Assembly (NCBI GenBank): GCA_963995525.1
Contig: OZ023210.1
Coordinates: 28,392,249 to 28,456,248 of the forward strand
Length of the DNA: 64,000 nucleotides
DNA from: Escarpia spicata
Taxonomy: Eukaryota > Annelida > Polychaeta > Sabellida > Siboglinidae
Direction of reading: 5' to 3'
The translations under genes were made by a program, and so were the position numbers. The notes beneath the pieces are model-generated. The model had not been told where the DNA came from, ran no database searches, and saw nothing but the letters and a program-made list of their open reading frames with translations. This document shows positions 36,601 through 59,785 of the stretch, one piece after another (position 1 is the stretch's first letter; every line of letters starts with the position of its first letter).

Positions 36601-39160
36601 AATAACACACTCATTCTGTATGATAACTGCACTCATTCTGTATAATGCACTCGTTTCGTGTAATGCACTCATTCCATATGATAATGCACTAATTCTGGAT
36701 AATAACACACTCATTCTGTATGATAACTGCACTCATTCTGTATAATGCACTCGTTTCGTGTAATGCACTCATTCCATATGATAATGCACTAATTCTGGAT
36801 GATACTGCACCCATTCTGGATGATAATGCACTCATTCTGGATGACAGTGCACTCATTCTGAGTGATGATGCACTCATTCTGGACAATAATGCACTCATTT
36901 TAGATGACATGATAATGCACTCAAGCTGGATATTAATGCACTCGTTTCATATAATGCACTTATTCCATAAGATAATGCACTCATTCTGGAGGATAATGCA
37001 CTCATTCCGGATAATAATGCACTCATTCTTGATAACAATGAACACATTCTGAACGATAAGGCATTCATTCTGTATGATAACGCATTCATTCTGAACGATA
37101 ATGCATTCATTCTGTATGATAACGCATTCATTCTGGGTGATAATGCACTCGTTATGTAAGATAATTAATTCATTCTGGATGATAATGCACTCATTCTGGG
37201 TGATAATGCACTCGTTATGTAAGATAATGCATTCATTCTGGATGATAATGCACTCATAATTGACGATACTGCACTCATTCTGGATGATAATGCACTCATT
37301 CTGGACTATAATGCACTCGTTCTGGATGATAATGCACTCATTTAGGATGATAATGCACTCATTCCATATGATAGTGCACTCATTCCATATAATAATATAC
37401 TCATTCCATATGATAATGCACTCATTTCGTATAATGCACATCACTCATTCCGTATGATAATGCACTCAATCTGTATATGATAATGAACTAATTCCATATG
37501 ATAATGCACTAATTCTGGATAATAACACACTCATTCTGTATGATAACTGCACTCATTCTGTATAATGCACTCGTTTCGTGTAATGCACTCATTCCATATG
37601 ATAATGCACTAATTCTGGATAATAACACACTCATTCTGTATGATAACTGCACTCATTCTGTATAATGCACTCGTTTCGTGTAATGCACTCATTCCATATG
37701 ATAATGCACTAATTCTGGATGATACTGCACACATTCTGGATGATAATGCACTCATTCTGGATGACAGTGCACTCATTCTGAGTGATGATGCACTCATTCT
37801 GGACAATAATGCACTCATTTTAGATGACATGATAATGCACTCAAGCTGGATATTAATGCACTCGTTTCATATAATGCACTTATTCCATAAGATAATGCAC
37901 TCATTCTGGAGGATAATGCACTCATTCCGGATAATAATGCACTCATTCTTGATAACAATGAACACATTCTGAACGATAAGGCATTCATTCTGTATGATAA
38001 CGCATTCATTCTGAACGATAATGCATTCATTCTGTATGATAACGCATTCATTCTGGGTGATAATGCACTCGTTATGTAAGATAATTAATTCATTCTGGAT
38101 GATAATGCACTCATTCTGGGTGATAATGCACTCGTTATGTAAGATAATGCATTCATTCTGGATGATAATGCACTCATAATTGACGATACTGCACTCATTC
38201 TGGATGATAATGCACTCATTCTGGACTATAATGCACTCGTTCTGGATGATAATGCACTCATTTAGGATGATAATGCACTCATTCCATATGATAGTGCACT
38301 CATTCCATATAATAATATACTCATTCCATATGATAATGCACTCATTTCGTATAATGCACATCACTCATTCCGTATGATAATGCACTCAATCTGTATATGA
38401 TAATGAACTAATTCCATATGATAATGCACTAATTCTGGATAATAACACACTCATTCTGTATGATAACTGCACTCATTCTGTATAATGCACTCGTTTCGTG
38501 TAATGCACTCATTCCATATGATAATGCACTAATTCTGGATAATAACACACTCATTCTGTATGATAACTGCACTCATTCTGTATAATGCACTCGTTTCGTG
38601 TAATGCACTCATTCCATATGATAATGCACTAATTCTGGATGATACTGCACACATTCTGGATGATAATGCACTCATTCTGGATGACAGTGCACTCATTCTG
38701 AGTGATGATGCACTCATTCTGGACAATAATGCACTCATTTTAGATGACATGATAATGCACTCAAGCTGGATATTAATGCACTCGTTTCATATAATGCACT
38801 TATTCCATAAGATAATGCACTCATTCTGGAGGATAATGCACTCATTCCGGATAATAATGCACTCATTCTTGATAACAATGAACACATTCTGAACGATAAG
38901 GCATTCATTCTGTATGATAACGCATTCATTCTGAACGATAATGCATTCATTCTGTATGATAACGCATTCATTCTAGGTGATAATGCACTCGTTATGTAAG
39001 ATAATTAATTCATTCTGGATGATAATGCACTCATTCTGGGTGATAATGCACTCGTTATGTAAGATAATGCATTCATTCTGGATGATACTGCCCTCATTCT
39101 AAATGATAATGCAGTCATTCTGAATGATAACGCAGTCATTCTGAATGATAATGCACTATG
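33627..39160. repeat. Higher-order satellite, 21-bp monomers in 920-bp units
   Basis: The monomer is close to GATAATGCACTCATTCTGGAT. The landmark TTGACGATACTGCACTCATT recurs at 33700, 34500, 35420, 36340, 37260 and 38180: one spacing of about 800 and then four of exactly 920. The 920-bp units are almost identical. Open frames inside repeat every 920 bases and are artefacts of the monomer. Confidence 0.95.
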
Positions 39161-39687
39161 CTTCTCAGTAATGACATGGCAGTAATTATATATATGTCGG
39201 TGATTTGGCACGGCTGACATCTACGACCCCACGAAGGATACATAATACTATAATTTTAATAAATAACCCCTCAAGATCTGTAACTGTTTCTAAAATAAAA
39301 TTATGATTTCTGCAAATCCAGTGATCGGTCTTCAACTGATCATTGGATGGTTTGAGTAGTTTAGAACAAACGTAGAAATTGCAAGCAACGTCGTGAACAA
39401 CTTTGCCATTTTAACAAATGTTTGAAGGATATGCTAATTTACTTCATACTGATAATACCCGGTACTAAGAAGGCAATCAACCCAATAGATACTATGATAT
39501 GGCTGGACATGCTGGTTAAAGCGATATTTGTCTTTGGTAGTGCCAACGTGAGGGTGGACATTTTTTCTAGTGGACTGGATTCAATTCGGCACAGATTTTC
39601 GCCAAGTGACGACAAATGTGGTGCTTGAATTTTATCAAATGCTGTGTGGTATTATTTCATTCAAATTCATGCAACATTTGGTATATA

Positions 39688-41676
39688 CAGTAAACCTCGC
39701 CTAAGTCGGATTCACCTAAATCGGATCTTCGCTCAACTCGGACAAAATTCTGAGGAACGGTTGATTTGTAATGTATTTCCCATAAAAATCTTTGTCTAAG
39801 TTGGATCTTCGCCTAACTCGGAATAACTGAGTCAGTCCATTTGATCCCAGATAATGTGTTTTTCCTCACATAAGTTGGATCGCAGTATTTAACAAAATCA
39901 CTTGGTTGCTTGGAGTATATGTACTAGATAAACTAAAAAGTGAAACGGCTATTCCAAAAATAATGTAGGTGTCACTTCTTCACTCATCTAATACAACTAA
40001 CATCTCCAAGCCAATGGACGTTGGTATAACCAAGAATTTGACGTTCCATTACCGGTACATAGAGTTCTGGGGTGTCTAGCCAGAACATTCCGGCATCTCA
40101 ACAAAGAGACATTCCTACTACTATATAAGGCAATGGTCAGACCACACCTGGAATATGCATCCTGTGTCTGGTTCCCTCACCTAAAGAAAGATCAAGACCT
40201 CATTGAACAAGTCCAACGGCGTGCAACACGACTAGTGCCAGAAACAAAAGGACTACCCTACGGCAGCAGATTGAAAGAACTAAAACTCCCCACACTGCAC
40301 TACAGAAGACAAAGAGCCGACATCATTCAAACTTTCAAAATTATCAAGGGACTCGACCAAATCGACCAGGACTGTAAATGCCAACTCTGTCCACAAAAAC
40401 AGATGTACCTAAAAGCCACTGGAACCCCAAGAGGTCACACAGAAAAACTAGTTACACAGACATCAACAGGAACCATACATTCTTTCCTTTCCACCCGTGT
40501 AGTAAGATCCTGGAATGCACTATCAGAAGACACAGTCCAAGCACAGACAGTCAATCAGCTGAAGTCCAGCCTTCAAAGACACTGGAGAGACCATCCAGAC
40601 CTCTACAACTACAACTTCACATACTAACACATACACACGCACGCATGCACGCACGCACACAATCGAGCCTAGAGACTAGGCAAACCGGAAAAGACAAGAT
40701 AGAGAGAACAAATAGCAATAACGCCAACAGCAACAACAATAGCAGCAAAATCAATAGACAATGGAATACCACTACAGAAAACTAACCTTGAGACGGTCTC
40801 AGTGCTCAACTTGGGCAATTATTGACCGTTCTTAAGGTAAGAACATCCTAGCCACCAGGAGACTAGAGGCATCAGGAGTCGCAATATTTTCTCAAGAAGT
40901 TGAAGTTGTTGGACGTCGTCATTGCCATGAAACCGGCTTGAAACAAACTGAAACCAGAAACACTTCTAAACTCCTACAAAAACGGGATTCATCTAAGGTG
41001 TTGAGCATCAAGACGATGACGAAGACGATGCAGCTCCTTCGTTCAGAAACGTACGGAATAAGCTCCACGAGATGTATGGAAATGTTGTTTGCACGATGGA
41101 TGACTGTGTTGGTGTGGACGAGACAACAGAAGCGTTGGCTACTCCAAATAACGAGCAGAATAATCATTTAAACCGTACAACACCCCGACGCAGACAGTTG
41201 GTTTACTGAGCGATGATGAGGGCGACGAAGTCTCGGTGTCTGAAGATAAAATAACAAAACTCATTGGCACGTGCTGCTTTATGGACTATAATTAAGACAT
41301 TCTGGTTTGACGCTCATGAAATCGAAGAGTTGACTGCAAGTAGAGGCCATTATCATGAGATAGAAGATGACTGACATTTACAATCAATAATAATTACTAA
41401 GCTATAACCTTAGATGTTCGTGCTAACATCAAGCACAAAATAGTTCAAATACTGCATAATGTTGTATGTTGCTCGTGGACATCAACATAATGTTATGTAG
41501 AATTACCGCAGTATCCAGTCACATTCAAATGTTATTCACAGTTACCTAAGGACTTTTAGTCATTTAGAGGGTTGCCTTTGGCGCTGGGGTATGTCATTGT
41601 CGGCTAAGTCGGATTTTCGCGTAACTCGGATTAAATCACTCGGTCCGATTGAATCCGACTTAGGCGAGGTTTACTG
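39688..41676. mobile_element. pogo/Tigger-type DNA transposon, dead, with nested LINE
   Basis: Perfect 26-bp terminal inverted repeats start CAGTAAACCTCGCCTAAGTC (39688-39713) and end with its complement (41651-41676), flanked by TA duplications. The ends and the repeated TCGGATCTTCGC motifs near them are typical of the pogo/Tigger branch of Tc1/mariner elements. The interior at 40950-41290 reads as an acidic tail (APSFRNVRNKLHEMYG, CTMDDCVGVDETTEALATP, then SEDKITKLIG) that resembles the end of such transposases, with breaks. The catalytic region is gone; a LINE fragment takes its place. Confidence 0.72.
40058..40627 (+). mobile_element. LINE reverse-transcriptase C-terminal fragment nested in a pogo element
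   Basis: An uninterrupted frame of about 190 codons reads NKETFLLLYKAMVRPHLEYA, LKKDQDLIEQVQRRATRLVP, LKLPTLHYRRQRADIIQTFK, and ends WNALSEDTVQAQTVNQLKSS then stop. This is the conserved tail after the reverse transcriptase in CR1/L2-like LINEs. The palm domain is absent. An A-rich 3' region follows. It sits between the two ends of the pogo-type element at 39688-41676. Confidence 0.75.
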
Positions 41677-43084
41677 TATATATTATTTGTCTTGGATGCA
41701 TCGTGTAGGCCTACGGCTACGCCTACGGGCAAAGGAAAGTCTTGGCTATCACTTGACACTGGAAACTCTTAGCAACCTACTCAAAATGGCTTTATAACTG
41801 CTTGTTTAATAAAATAATGAACACATTATTTTATGTTAAAAATAACTAACTTTCTTGTAACTGGCCAAAGGCAAAGCCAATTGTCGAACCATCATTCAGC
41901 CTTCAACTTTGAACTTCAAGTTCAACCCACTGCTACTGGCAGTCAGAAGTCTGAATTTGGCAGTTTTGAGAGAGCAAGTCAACAACATCTACAAACAAAC
42001 ATGCATAATCTTATGGTGCACTAATGAGAGGATTCCAATATTGAGAATCACTTGGAATTAATTCCTGAGTAAGAATTATATGGGATATTGTATGACGATT
42101 GTACCAAAACTACTCAAAAAAGTTGCCCAGTTCCTACAAATAATATAGCATCATGCATGTCATCGTGAATACAAGGTTGTTTGGATTTTCAGTAAAAAAA
42201 AATTTGAAATTAAAACAGATGTACAGGTGATAACGGCAGCGCTTAGATTTGGTTTGTTGCATGAGGTTCAGGTATAAGCTAGCATAAAAAAATTATTATA
42301 CTGCTCGGCGTTTGAGCGCCTCCGCGAGACTAGTGGCGCCACGTGTTGGATATAACAATACGAAGCGGAAGATTAGTAAGCACTAAGCAGTGACTATTTC
42401 GACGGTGACGGCTTAACTCGTTTTTTGAATTTTAATTAGATCGCTGTTTCTCTGATTGGCGAATTAATTTCGTGTGACCATCTGACAGTGCATAATAATG
42501 CATAGACTATACCGTAGCATGTTTAACCCAAAACCCAAGTGTCTTCGAGGCAAGACACCTAATGAGTTACGCAGTGTTGTTGTCGTTGTTATCACATGAC
42601 AGGCACATGACTTGACTTTGCGTCGTCAGGTTAGTCTAATCTAATGTTTTATATTTTTTGATATTTATTTAACTATATTTTGATACTTAGTAAGGTGAAT
42701 ACACATACCGTTTGTCTATTTATGTCTGCTTTATATTCGTAATATTTGGAGATATATGTGGCCGATTTTATCCTCATACAAAGTAATGTTTTTGCCTAGG
42801 TTAGACCTAATCCACTTACCCAGTAACTGCCGGCACCGGCAACTTACAAAACGACCAACATCATGATATCATCCCGGATATAATAATGTCATCATCATTT
42901 CATGGGCGATCTTTTAGTTTCTGACCTAACCATGAAAGCGACCACCTAGAGCCTCCAAACTTTTCAGGACATATCTGACATACCTCTACACACTACAATA
43001 TCCAAAAATTACACGGCTCTAATGATATTAATTCTAGGGTGGTCGGACCCAAATTTTGTTTCGTAAAAAAAAATGTTTTCTCAT

Positions 43085-43590
43085 TTTTCCCTGATAGTAG
43101 TCACTATAAGAAGTACAATGGTGGTTGTTTCATGTATCTAAGTGAAATATAAAAAAAAATACAGCTTGGTAGTTTCGAATTTCATGAAATTTTCTGACGG
43201 TTTTCTGACAGATCTAATTTTGCATATAAATCACAAGAATTTTGGTTATAATTTATTTCCCCTGATAGTAGTCACTAATAGAAGTGCAATGGTGCTTGTT
43301 TCATGTACATAAATGAAATATTAAAGAAACTGCAGTTTTGTAAAGTTTCTAATTTCATGATTTTTTCCGACAATGTTCCGGTGGATTTGATTTTGCATAT
43401 AAATCACAAGAAAATTGTTTCTAAAATATGTTCCCACATAGTGGTCACTATAAGAAGTAAATGCTATGCATTTCATATAGCTAAATACAACATTAAGAAA
43501 ACTAGTTTTGCAAAGTTAAAAAATTTCATGAATTTTTCCGAATGTTTTCTGATGGATCTGATTTTGTACATAAATCACAAGAAAATTACT
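43085..43590. repeat. Diverged tandem triplication, about 171-176 bp unit
   Basis: GATAGTAGTCACTATAAGAAG starts the first copy near 43095; related starts are near 43265 and 43440. Each copy ends with GATCTGATTTTGCATATAAA-like sequence and ATCACAAGAA. No coding role seen. Confidence 0.7.
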
Positions 43591-43831
43591 TTTTATCATC
43601 TCGAGTCTTTTGCCATCTATAAAGAAGGCCAATACAAAATTACATGTAACAATAAATACACACATAAAAAAGTAAATACACACACCATGCATTACAATTC
43701 CATTAAATCATGAACACAATACAGCAACTGAGCAAAGATGATCAGTGTGGTTCCATCTTCATAACATTAAAACAACTGTATGAAATTGCAACCACATGAA
43801 AGGCATTGTTGATTGGGCTGTGGATTAGAAC

Positions 43832-44037
43832 CACAAAATGACAGTACTAGTCTCCATTACACAACACTTGTTATATTGGGCAAAGCCAATAACTGCTATG
43901 ATTGACAAGCCAATTAACTCGGTAATACACTATGGCACAAAATGCCAATAATAGTCCACATTACACAACACTTGTTATATTGGACAAAGCCCATAACTAC
44001 TATGATTGCCAAACCAATTAACTTGTGATATACTGTG
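43832..44037. repeat. Diverged tandem duplication, about 104 bp
   Basis: CACTTGTTATATTGGGCAAAG and CACTTGTTATATTGGACAAAG mark two copies that also share CACAAAATG at the front and CCAATTAACT at the end. Confidence 0.7.
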
Positions 44038-46926
44038 GTTAAACCCATTGCTATCATCAACAATAGGGCCTACTATTATACTTATTTGTCTATGATTATA
44101 TACAATTAATATATATAATAAAACAAAATGTTTATTTACTGTATATTATTTTATGTATACTATATAGTGACAAATACAAAGATACAATCTTATTCTGTAA
44201 TTTTAAATATAAAAAAGAAAACTGGTATATACATATTAAATACAAAAATAGTAGGCCCTACATCAAAATCAATTATAACGATACAACATTTTATAAACAA
44301 ATAATAATACAATAAATGAATTGAAACATAAATTATCATAAATTGTAATAATGTAACCAACACACAATATTATGTATATGCTAAATAGCTCAAAAATGGT
44401 ATAATTGAACTAAAGTAATACCAAGAATACCAATAAATAAACTAATAATATATTAATATAAACATCAATCAAACATGGCAGCAATGAATTACTCAGATGT
44501 AGGCATAGGTACTTGGCAGTATTAATCAAAGTCACCCGCTGTCAATCACATCGCTATCCGAGTCACGAGTGCATTGTATACCACGATGCACTGCACGCGT
44601 ACGGGGAAGAAGGCAAAATGGCGATTTCGTTTGAGACGGGGGTTCCATAAACGGACGTTGTGCATGTTTGTGCTATCAATTGGTAAGCCATCGCTGTAAT
44701 CACGTTATCGTTGATACAATTCTTTATCCTTCTGCATATGCTTTCCGTTGAAACCGACTAACTAAATACTCACAAAACATCGTCAAACATAGGCCATTTA
44801 AAATCCATAATTACTATAATTTTTTATCGACGGATTACAATTATATTTTCAGATTCATTTTCCTCTGAATTTCCTCTTTCTTCATCACATTTCAATATGG
44901 ATGTACTCATTAACATAATCTCACAAATCAGTTTGATAGGTGGGGCCTGTCAACGTGATCCAAGATGGCCAGACGCATAAATTAAGAAAACCAAAATACG
45001 ACTGAGAGTAAAAAAATCATTATCGCTAATAAACACCGCCAACAAATATTTTTTCAGCGCAGGTACACACACTGACATTATTACAACATAAGAAAATTCA
45101 CAAACCAACAGGTAGAATGCATGATAATAAACTTCGGCCACTAAACTGGGACCCCTGTCTCCCATGTTGTCAGAAGGGGAGGTAAATCGGTCTGACCTCC
45201 CTATTAATTCACAAACACTACGTTGACTAACAACAGTAACAGTAACTTACTAGCTAGCAAACTTGTTATGTTTACGCGACATCTTCGGTGGAGGCTACGT
45301 GTAGCTCCATGGCTACCATAAAATAGATATCGTGCCAAGGCATCGCTATCTAAATGATAGAAACCCTGTGCAGTGTCGTTACTATTTAACTAAAGTCATG
45401 AGACATAATTTTAGATATATGCATCCTCGCAAGCCAGGGCTGTTTGCCATGCAAAACTGGCAAATTTCCTACGCGAAGTGCGGAAGTTAGCTGAGTCAAA
45501 CTAGTAACTGTCTTCGCCAGTCGCGACTGCATCAACCATGAGAACAGAGCAAATACCCGCCCCAATTTGAAGACGGATAAATGACTTCTGGGAATCCCAA
45601 TAAATGGCAATATATAATGACCCATTCGCCGAGCAGCTGAGCGGTATTGTGTATTCGAATAATTGCTTCTACTTCCTAAAGATTGCTTGTAACACAAGCC
45701 ACGTTTGGTTGAAATTAATTTTATTATGACCATGCCAACCACTGATCTAGTGAGCGATTTCATAGGCTGAGCTTAAATTCAGAGTTTCGCAAAGTGATCA
45801 GCCAGGGGGTACTGCTGGCTGGCACTGACGTAATCAGCAGCAGCGACCCCTGGCGCGCGAGGATGGGTATGTGTGTGAACATGTATAAACATGTGCGTGC
45901 GCGTGTGTATATATTTATATATAAACGTATTTACATATATATAAACATGTGCGGCGCCTCAACACAATGTCAATTTTATGGTAGCTGTGGAGCTATGTGT
46001 AGCCGCCATCAGAGATGTCAAGTTTTAATATAGTTTCTGAGTTAATTTGGATTGATACAGGACTGTAAGTGTAATTTTATGTTATATACTCTGTTAAATT
46101 AATTCAGCCCAATAACAGTGCGCTTTACCATTCAGGCACTAACACAACCAGTTCCAATTTTATGTCAACTGAATTGAAACTTTTTTTGCTCAACATTAAG
46201 CTTTAAAATGGCAGCAAGTGGAGCCCAATTTAACATTCTAAAAAACAGCTGTACACTTCTACCACTCCATGGACACTGCTTAATTTAATTTTGGGGTTGA
46301 AAATATGAAATTGTCATTGGCACGTTATACAGGCCATCCCACGGTAGCATACTTTTTAATAGAAATATTCAAATATGCTTTTTCGTAATTAACTAAAAAA
46401 ACATTTGCAGTAGAGATCCATATAAATATATTCTCCAAAGTGTCTATTGCTCCAAACCTGTAAACACGACTGTCCAGCTACAGATCCCTTATGTCCACAC
46501 ACTACAGATCCCTTATGTCCACACTACAGATCCCCTCTGCAGCAATATTGAATTTGGTTGTGGTTGTTTCAGTCATGCTAATAGTGGGAATTCTACGCTG
46601 CACTTCGGCCCCCATAATATATGTATCAATTAAAAAATTATGATTGTGCAGTGGTGGATGAATTGAGTGGAGGGTCACTCTCAAGAGGGCACTAATTAAT
46701 ATAGGTGTGCTTTATCAGGAAACGACTACCTTTGAATTGCTACTCCACTGTCAGCGGTAAGCTAGTTAGTAGTATTAAGTTTAGTTTGCATTACATTGTA
46801 ATGTAATAAAATTATTTGATGCATTGTTGCTATCGCCAGTTTAGTTTGACAGTTTATTCTAACTAGTATCATTTATTTATCTTATTTTCATGTTGTAGTA
46901 TTATTAACATTAAAGAAGTTGTCGAT

Positions 46927-56362
<9,436 letters not shown>

Positions 56363-58599
56363 AGAACAGCACTGAATCATTTAGTTTAAATAGTAGCAGT
56401 ATTTAGTGCATCGTCAAAAGCTCGGCACTTGTAGGCCTACAACATGAGAAGGAATTTCATGTTTAATAGTTGTTGTAATTATGCATATAACTATGCAAAG
56501 AGAGAATTATGGATAGCATTCCAGCTTCAAAGTGTCTGCAAGTCTATATGTGTGTAACTTGTTGTTCCGCTTGAATGATTCCAAGTGTTGTATGGTTTCT
56601 AGTCTCCATTTATATACTGGCATCTCAATGTCACAGTTTTATTTATTGCATTTACAAATCATTCTAAGGGTGACTTTATTTTATGATGTTTACAATTAAG
56701 ATGTAGCAGAACACATATATGCCTTACAAGTTTTATGAATGATTTATGTATTTGGATAAATATTTGGAGTGTTTAGCTCCTAGATATGCGAAGAATCTCG
56801 CATTGACAAAGTCATATTTTGTAGCATGTGCCAGTCAATTTGCCATTGTGTTTCATCGCATTTAATGAATATAGAAAATTATATTCACAGACCTTCTAAG
56901 TTGGCCAAAACAAAGTAGTTTATACACTATAACAAGATTTTTATAATGTAGTTGGAAAGTTGTTGGAAATAATATTGGTGTGAAACAGCTGAAAAGAAGC
57001 ATAACAGCATAATACCGGCCGTTATTGTAGTCAGGTAATTAAATAATACACATGTAGATATATAGCATTATGTCTGTACCCACCCCCTCCATCTTCCAAT
57101 GTCAAGATCTGAGACAGCATGATGAGACGGCGCGTGACACGGGAAGCGTGCTGAACCTCTGATGAATCTCCCGGATTAAAAAAAAATTGGCATGTATGCT
57201 CACTGCAACAGGCAGCTAGATAAAATGATCTGCATCAAATCTTTGAAAGAACGATATTATTAAATACATTCAGACAATTCTCTCTCGAGTTGCCTTTGTT
57301 GGCTTATATAGGCAAGAATGGAATGAACTTGGAAAACTGTTATCTTGTTAGGTCTGTATGTGGCATGTTTCATCATAGTGATTTTATGAATGTTTGTGTA
57401 TGAGCTTATTATTAAAACAAAACCGGGCAAGATATATGTTGTTCTGATGCTTGTTGGTTTCCGGGTGCTTTCTTTGCCTGATGATTTCCACCACATCAGC
57501 ATCATGGCCTCTCAACGATCTTGGGTTGCTAAAAACTAAGCAAAATCTAACTAGGTCATTGGCAGATGATACCGATAACTGACGAAAACTGTCACTGTGT
57601 GACTGACTTTAAAATAACTGACTGAACTGTCAGAATGTGATTGGCCCATGTATAAATGAAGAACACTGGCAGGAACTGTAATAGTGTAATATAGCCCCCT
57701 TTAAGGCATCAGCAACCGAATGAAAGGTAATATAGTGGTAACAGAGTGCAATTAGCCATGATGTATTTTCGGTACACTTAGATGTAATGGTATAGGACAG
57801 TACAGATAGCTACATAGTAGCATAGTACAATTAGCTAAACTAGTAATATAGTACAATTAGCTATGGTGATATCAGGATACGACTCTTAAAACTATGTCGG
57901 TAGTGATCACAGACTGAAAACTACTGGAGCATTGTCATAACAATTATGTATTCAATTAATAAGATAACCCCAAATAATGTGTTCTGTCATTAATAATTCA
58001 GCGGGAATAATTCTGAACGTACGGTAATTAAGTATTAATTATATAATTTTTATGACATTTTATTTGGAGATACACAACAAGAGATCCGGATCTATAGTAC
58101 TATATGTAAAAATGTCTAGACCCCACCAAAACAGTTACTCCATCTAACGGATTTCGCAGAAACAGAATAGAATGTAACATTTGGCGTGGCTTCAGATTTG
58201 CTGTATCCAAAATGTGTTGCGATATCTTTGAATCGAGTCAAGATACAAACCTATATTGCTCTTCATAGTTTCATCATATTTTATAGAGACGCAATACAAG
58301 CTACACATATACTGCACTTTTCGTTGGTATAAATGGTACGTATTGTTTTGCGTGCCCGAACATTGTAATGCGACGATTTATTTAAATTAAACGGTTGTGT
58401 GACTAGTGAGTAGTGTAGACGAAGTGTGAGTAATCTAAGGCTAAGTCCACACTGGACCCTACTAATTTCATAAGGCTAAGCCTATGGGTTAACACAGTTA
58501 CACGCAGGGACGAAGTGACAGCCTAATAAAAGTATGCAACGGCTTGTTTCCAAGGTGCGAACAGATCACAAACCATAAACATCTTTGAATGGTTTGCTA
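56363..58599. other. GGPS1 3' flank and intergenic
   Basis: Probably begins with the GGPS1 3' UTR. From 57720 to 57870 the phrase TAGTACAATTAGCTA recurs. No gene seen. Confidence 0.45.
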
Positions 58600-59785
58600 C
58601 AATTACTAGTAGAAACCGATTTTTTCCGAGATGTCCAAATCCTTCAGTCCTTTCACGTCGTCCTTCTCACAAATGTTTGAGAAATTTTATTTATCTCGTC
58701 AAAAACCAAGGAACAAACCTGGCTTTTTGGGGAGGGCAGATATCTTTGTTTTCAACGCCTCCAGAATATTGTTGTTGAAGTCAGGGAAAATCTTGATGTT
58801 TTGCATGGCTTTTCGGAGATGGAGTACTGTAACAGATGGCAAATTGAATACTTTGTGAAGAATCTTGTACGCCTTAGGACATGCATGGAGCAGTGACAGT
58901 GCCAACGATTTGTTAGCTGTCGTTCATCGTTCTCTTGTTGGCTTCCTGGACGCCATCCGAATTTGAGCTGAAATAAAATTCAGAGCAGGACCAGAAACAA
59001 ATGTTGCCAATTCATCGATCAGATGAAGCTGTTTTTCTGCAAGATTTTGTTTCCTTTTTTTGATTGAGTTCTTTATCTGTGGGCTCTTTCGCATTTTCAG
59101 GCGACAGTACTTCTGCCGCAATGTCTTAATCTTCACATGCAGTGCACCTTTCCCATGTGACGTCTGCATGTCTGGCTGTCCAGTTGACATTCCCAAATCA
59201 ACAGATGCTGAAGATGAACTTGATGGGAGAAAATATCTAGTCACATCTAAAAGTACAGGCACAAAGAAGAAAACACAATACGCATTAAATAATATATATA
59301 TATATATAAAACTGTAAAACAAAGGTAAGGTAACTGATGTGGTGGCTATTGTTCCTATGGAACAATGAAAAATATACAAAAAAAGCTATTTCGTTTGTCT
59401 ATATTCCCCTTCCTTCTCTGGACTTTTTCACACCCTCTTTCTCCCGGCTCCCCCACTCCCACCCACCCTCTCATCCTCCCTCCCCTCATCCGCATTCATT
59501 CTCCGGCTCTTTCACTTTTCGTCCCTCCCTTTCTCCCCCCTGGATATTCATAAATTGTAAATCTTCAAAATGATCTTGGCAGCTGAAGCAGTTCTTGTAC
59601 AGATATTCCGATGGCATGCCAAGAAAATCTGCTCGTCTGCTAAACCCATTTTTTGCATCTGCACACAGATTGGATTTATTTTGTATTCCAAATCGTAAAA
59701 AATGTTTGTCCGTCTGAAACAGTGGCACCATTGTCAATACCTTCCTGTTTGAATGTAGGAAACAATCAGACAGAAATGTCTCCAA
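58600..59785 (-). pseudogene. P-element / THAP9-like transposase remnant
   Basis: Two minus-strand blocks fit the order of THAP9-type transposases. Block 1 (59785 to about 59550) carries part of a THAP zinc finger: FGIQNK, RRADFLGMPSEYLY, then CFSCQDHFEDLQF, where C-x2-H-F is the second metal pair. Block 2 starts after an acceptor (ACTTTTAG/ATGTGA, exon from 59246). It has a basic coiled-coil stretch, TFVSGPALNFISAQIRMASR, then after a TGA the helix-turn-helix-like SLALSLLHACPKAYKILH. The TGA at 58924-58926 sits where this family usually has W, so it is probably a nonsense change. Near 58700 the FDE motif that begins the catalytic core is in another frame, and downstream frames are broken. 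The element is inactive. No terminal repeats were found. Confidence 0.7.

Larger units (their letters stand above)
41677..46898. other. Intergenic, upstream of GGPS1
   Basis: Two less AT-rich patches (42300-42420 and 44540-44660) could be promoter-like. The minus strand of the second gives a 40-codon frame starting MEPPSQTKSPFCLLP, which I do not recognise. The GGPS1 promoter most likely lies in 45.2-46.8 kb; no motif decides it. Confidence 0.4.

Noticed and set aside
33505..38971. Many repeated frames such as IIIQNEC and MSALSSR repeats
   Set aside because: They recur every 920 bases with the satellite unit and exist because the 21-bp monomer is divisible by three.
44600..44660. 40-codon minus-strand frame MEPPSQTKSPFCLLP ending SDSDVIDSG
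   Set aside because: The acidic end loosely recalls transposase tails, but it is short and without flanking support.
45386..45763. 125-codon minus-strand frame
   Set aside because: No family resemblance and no convincing splice sites; length alone does not support it.
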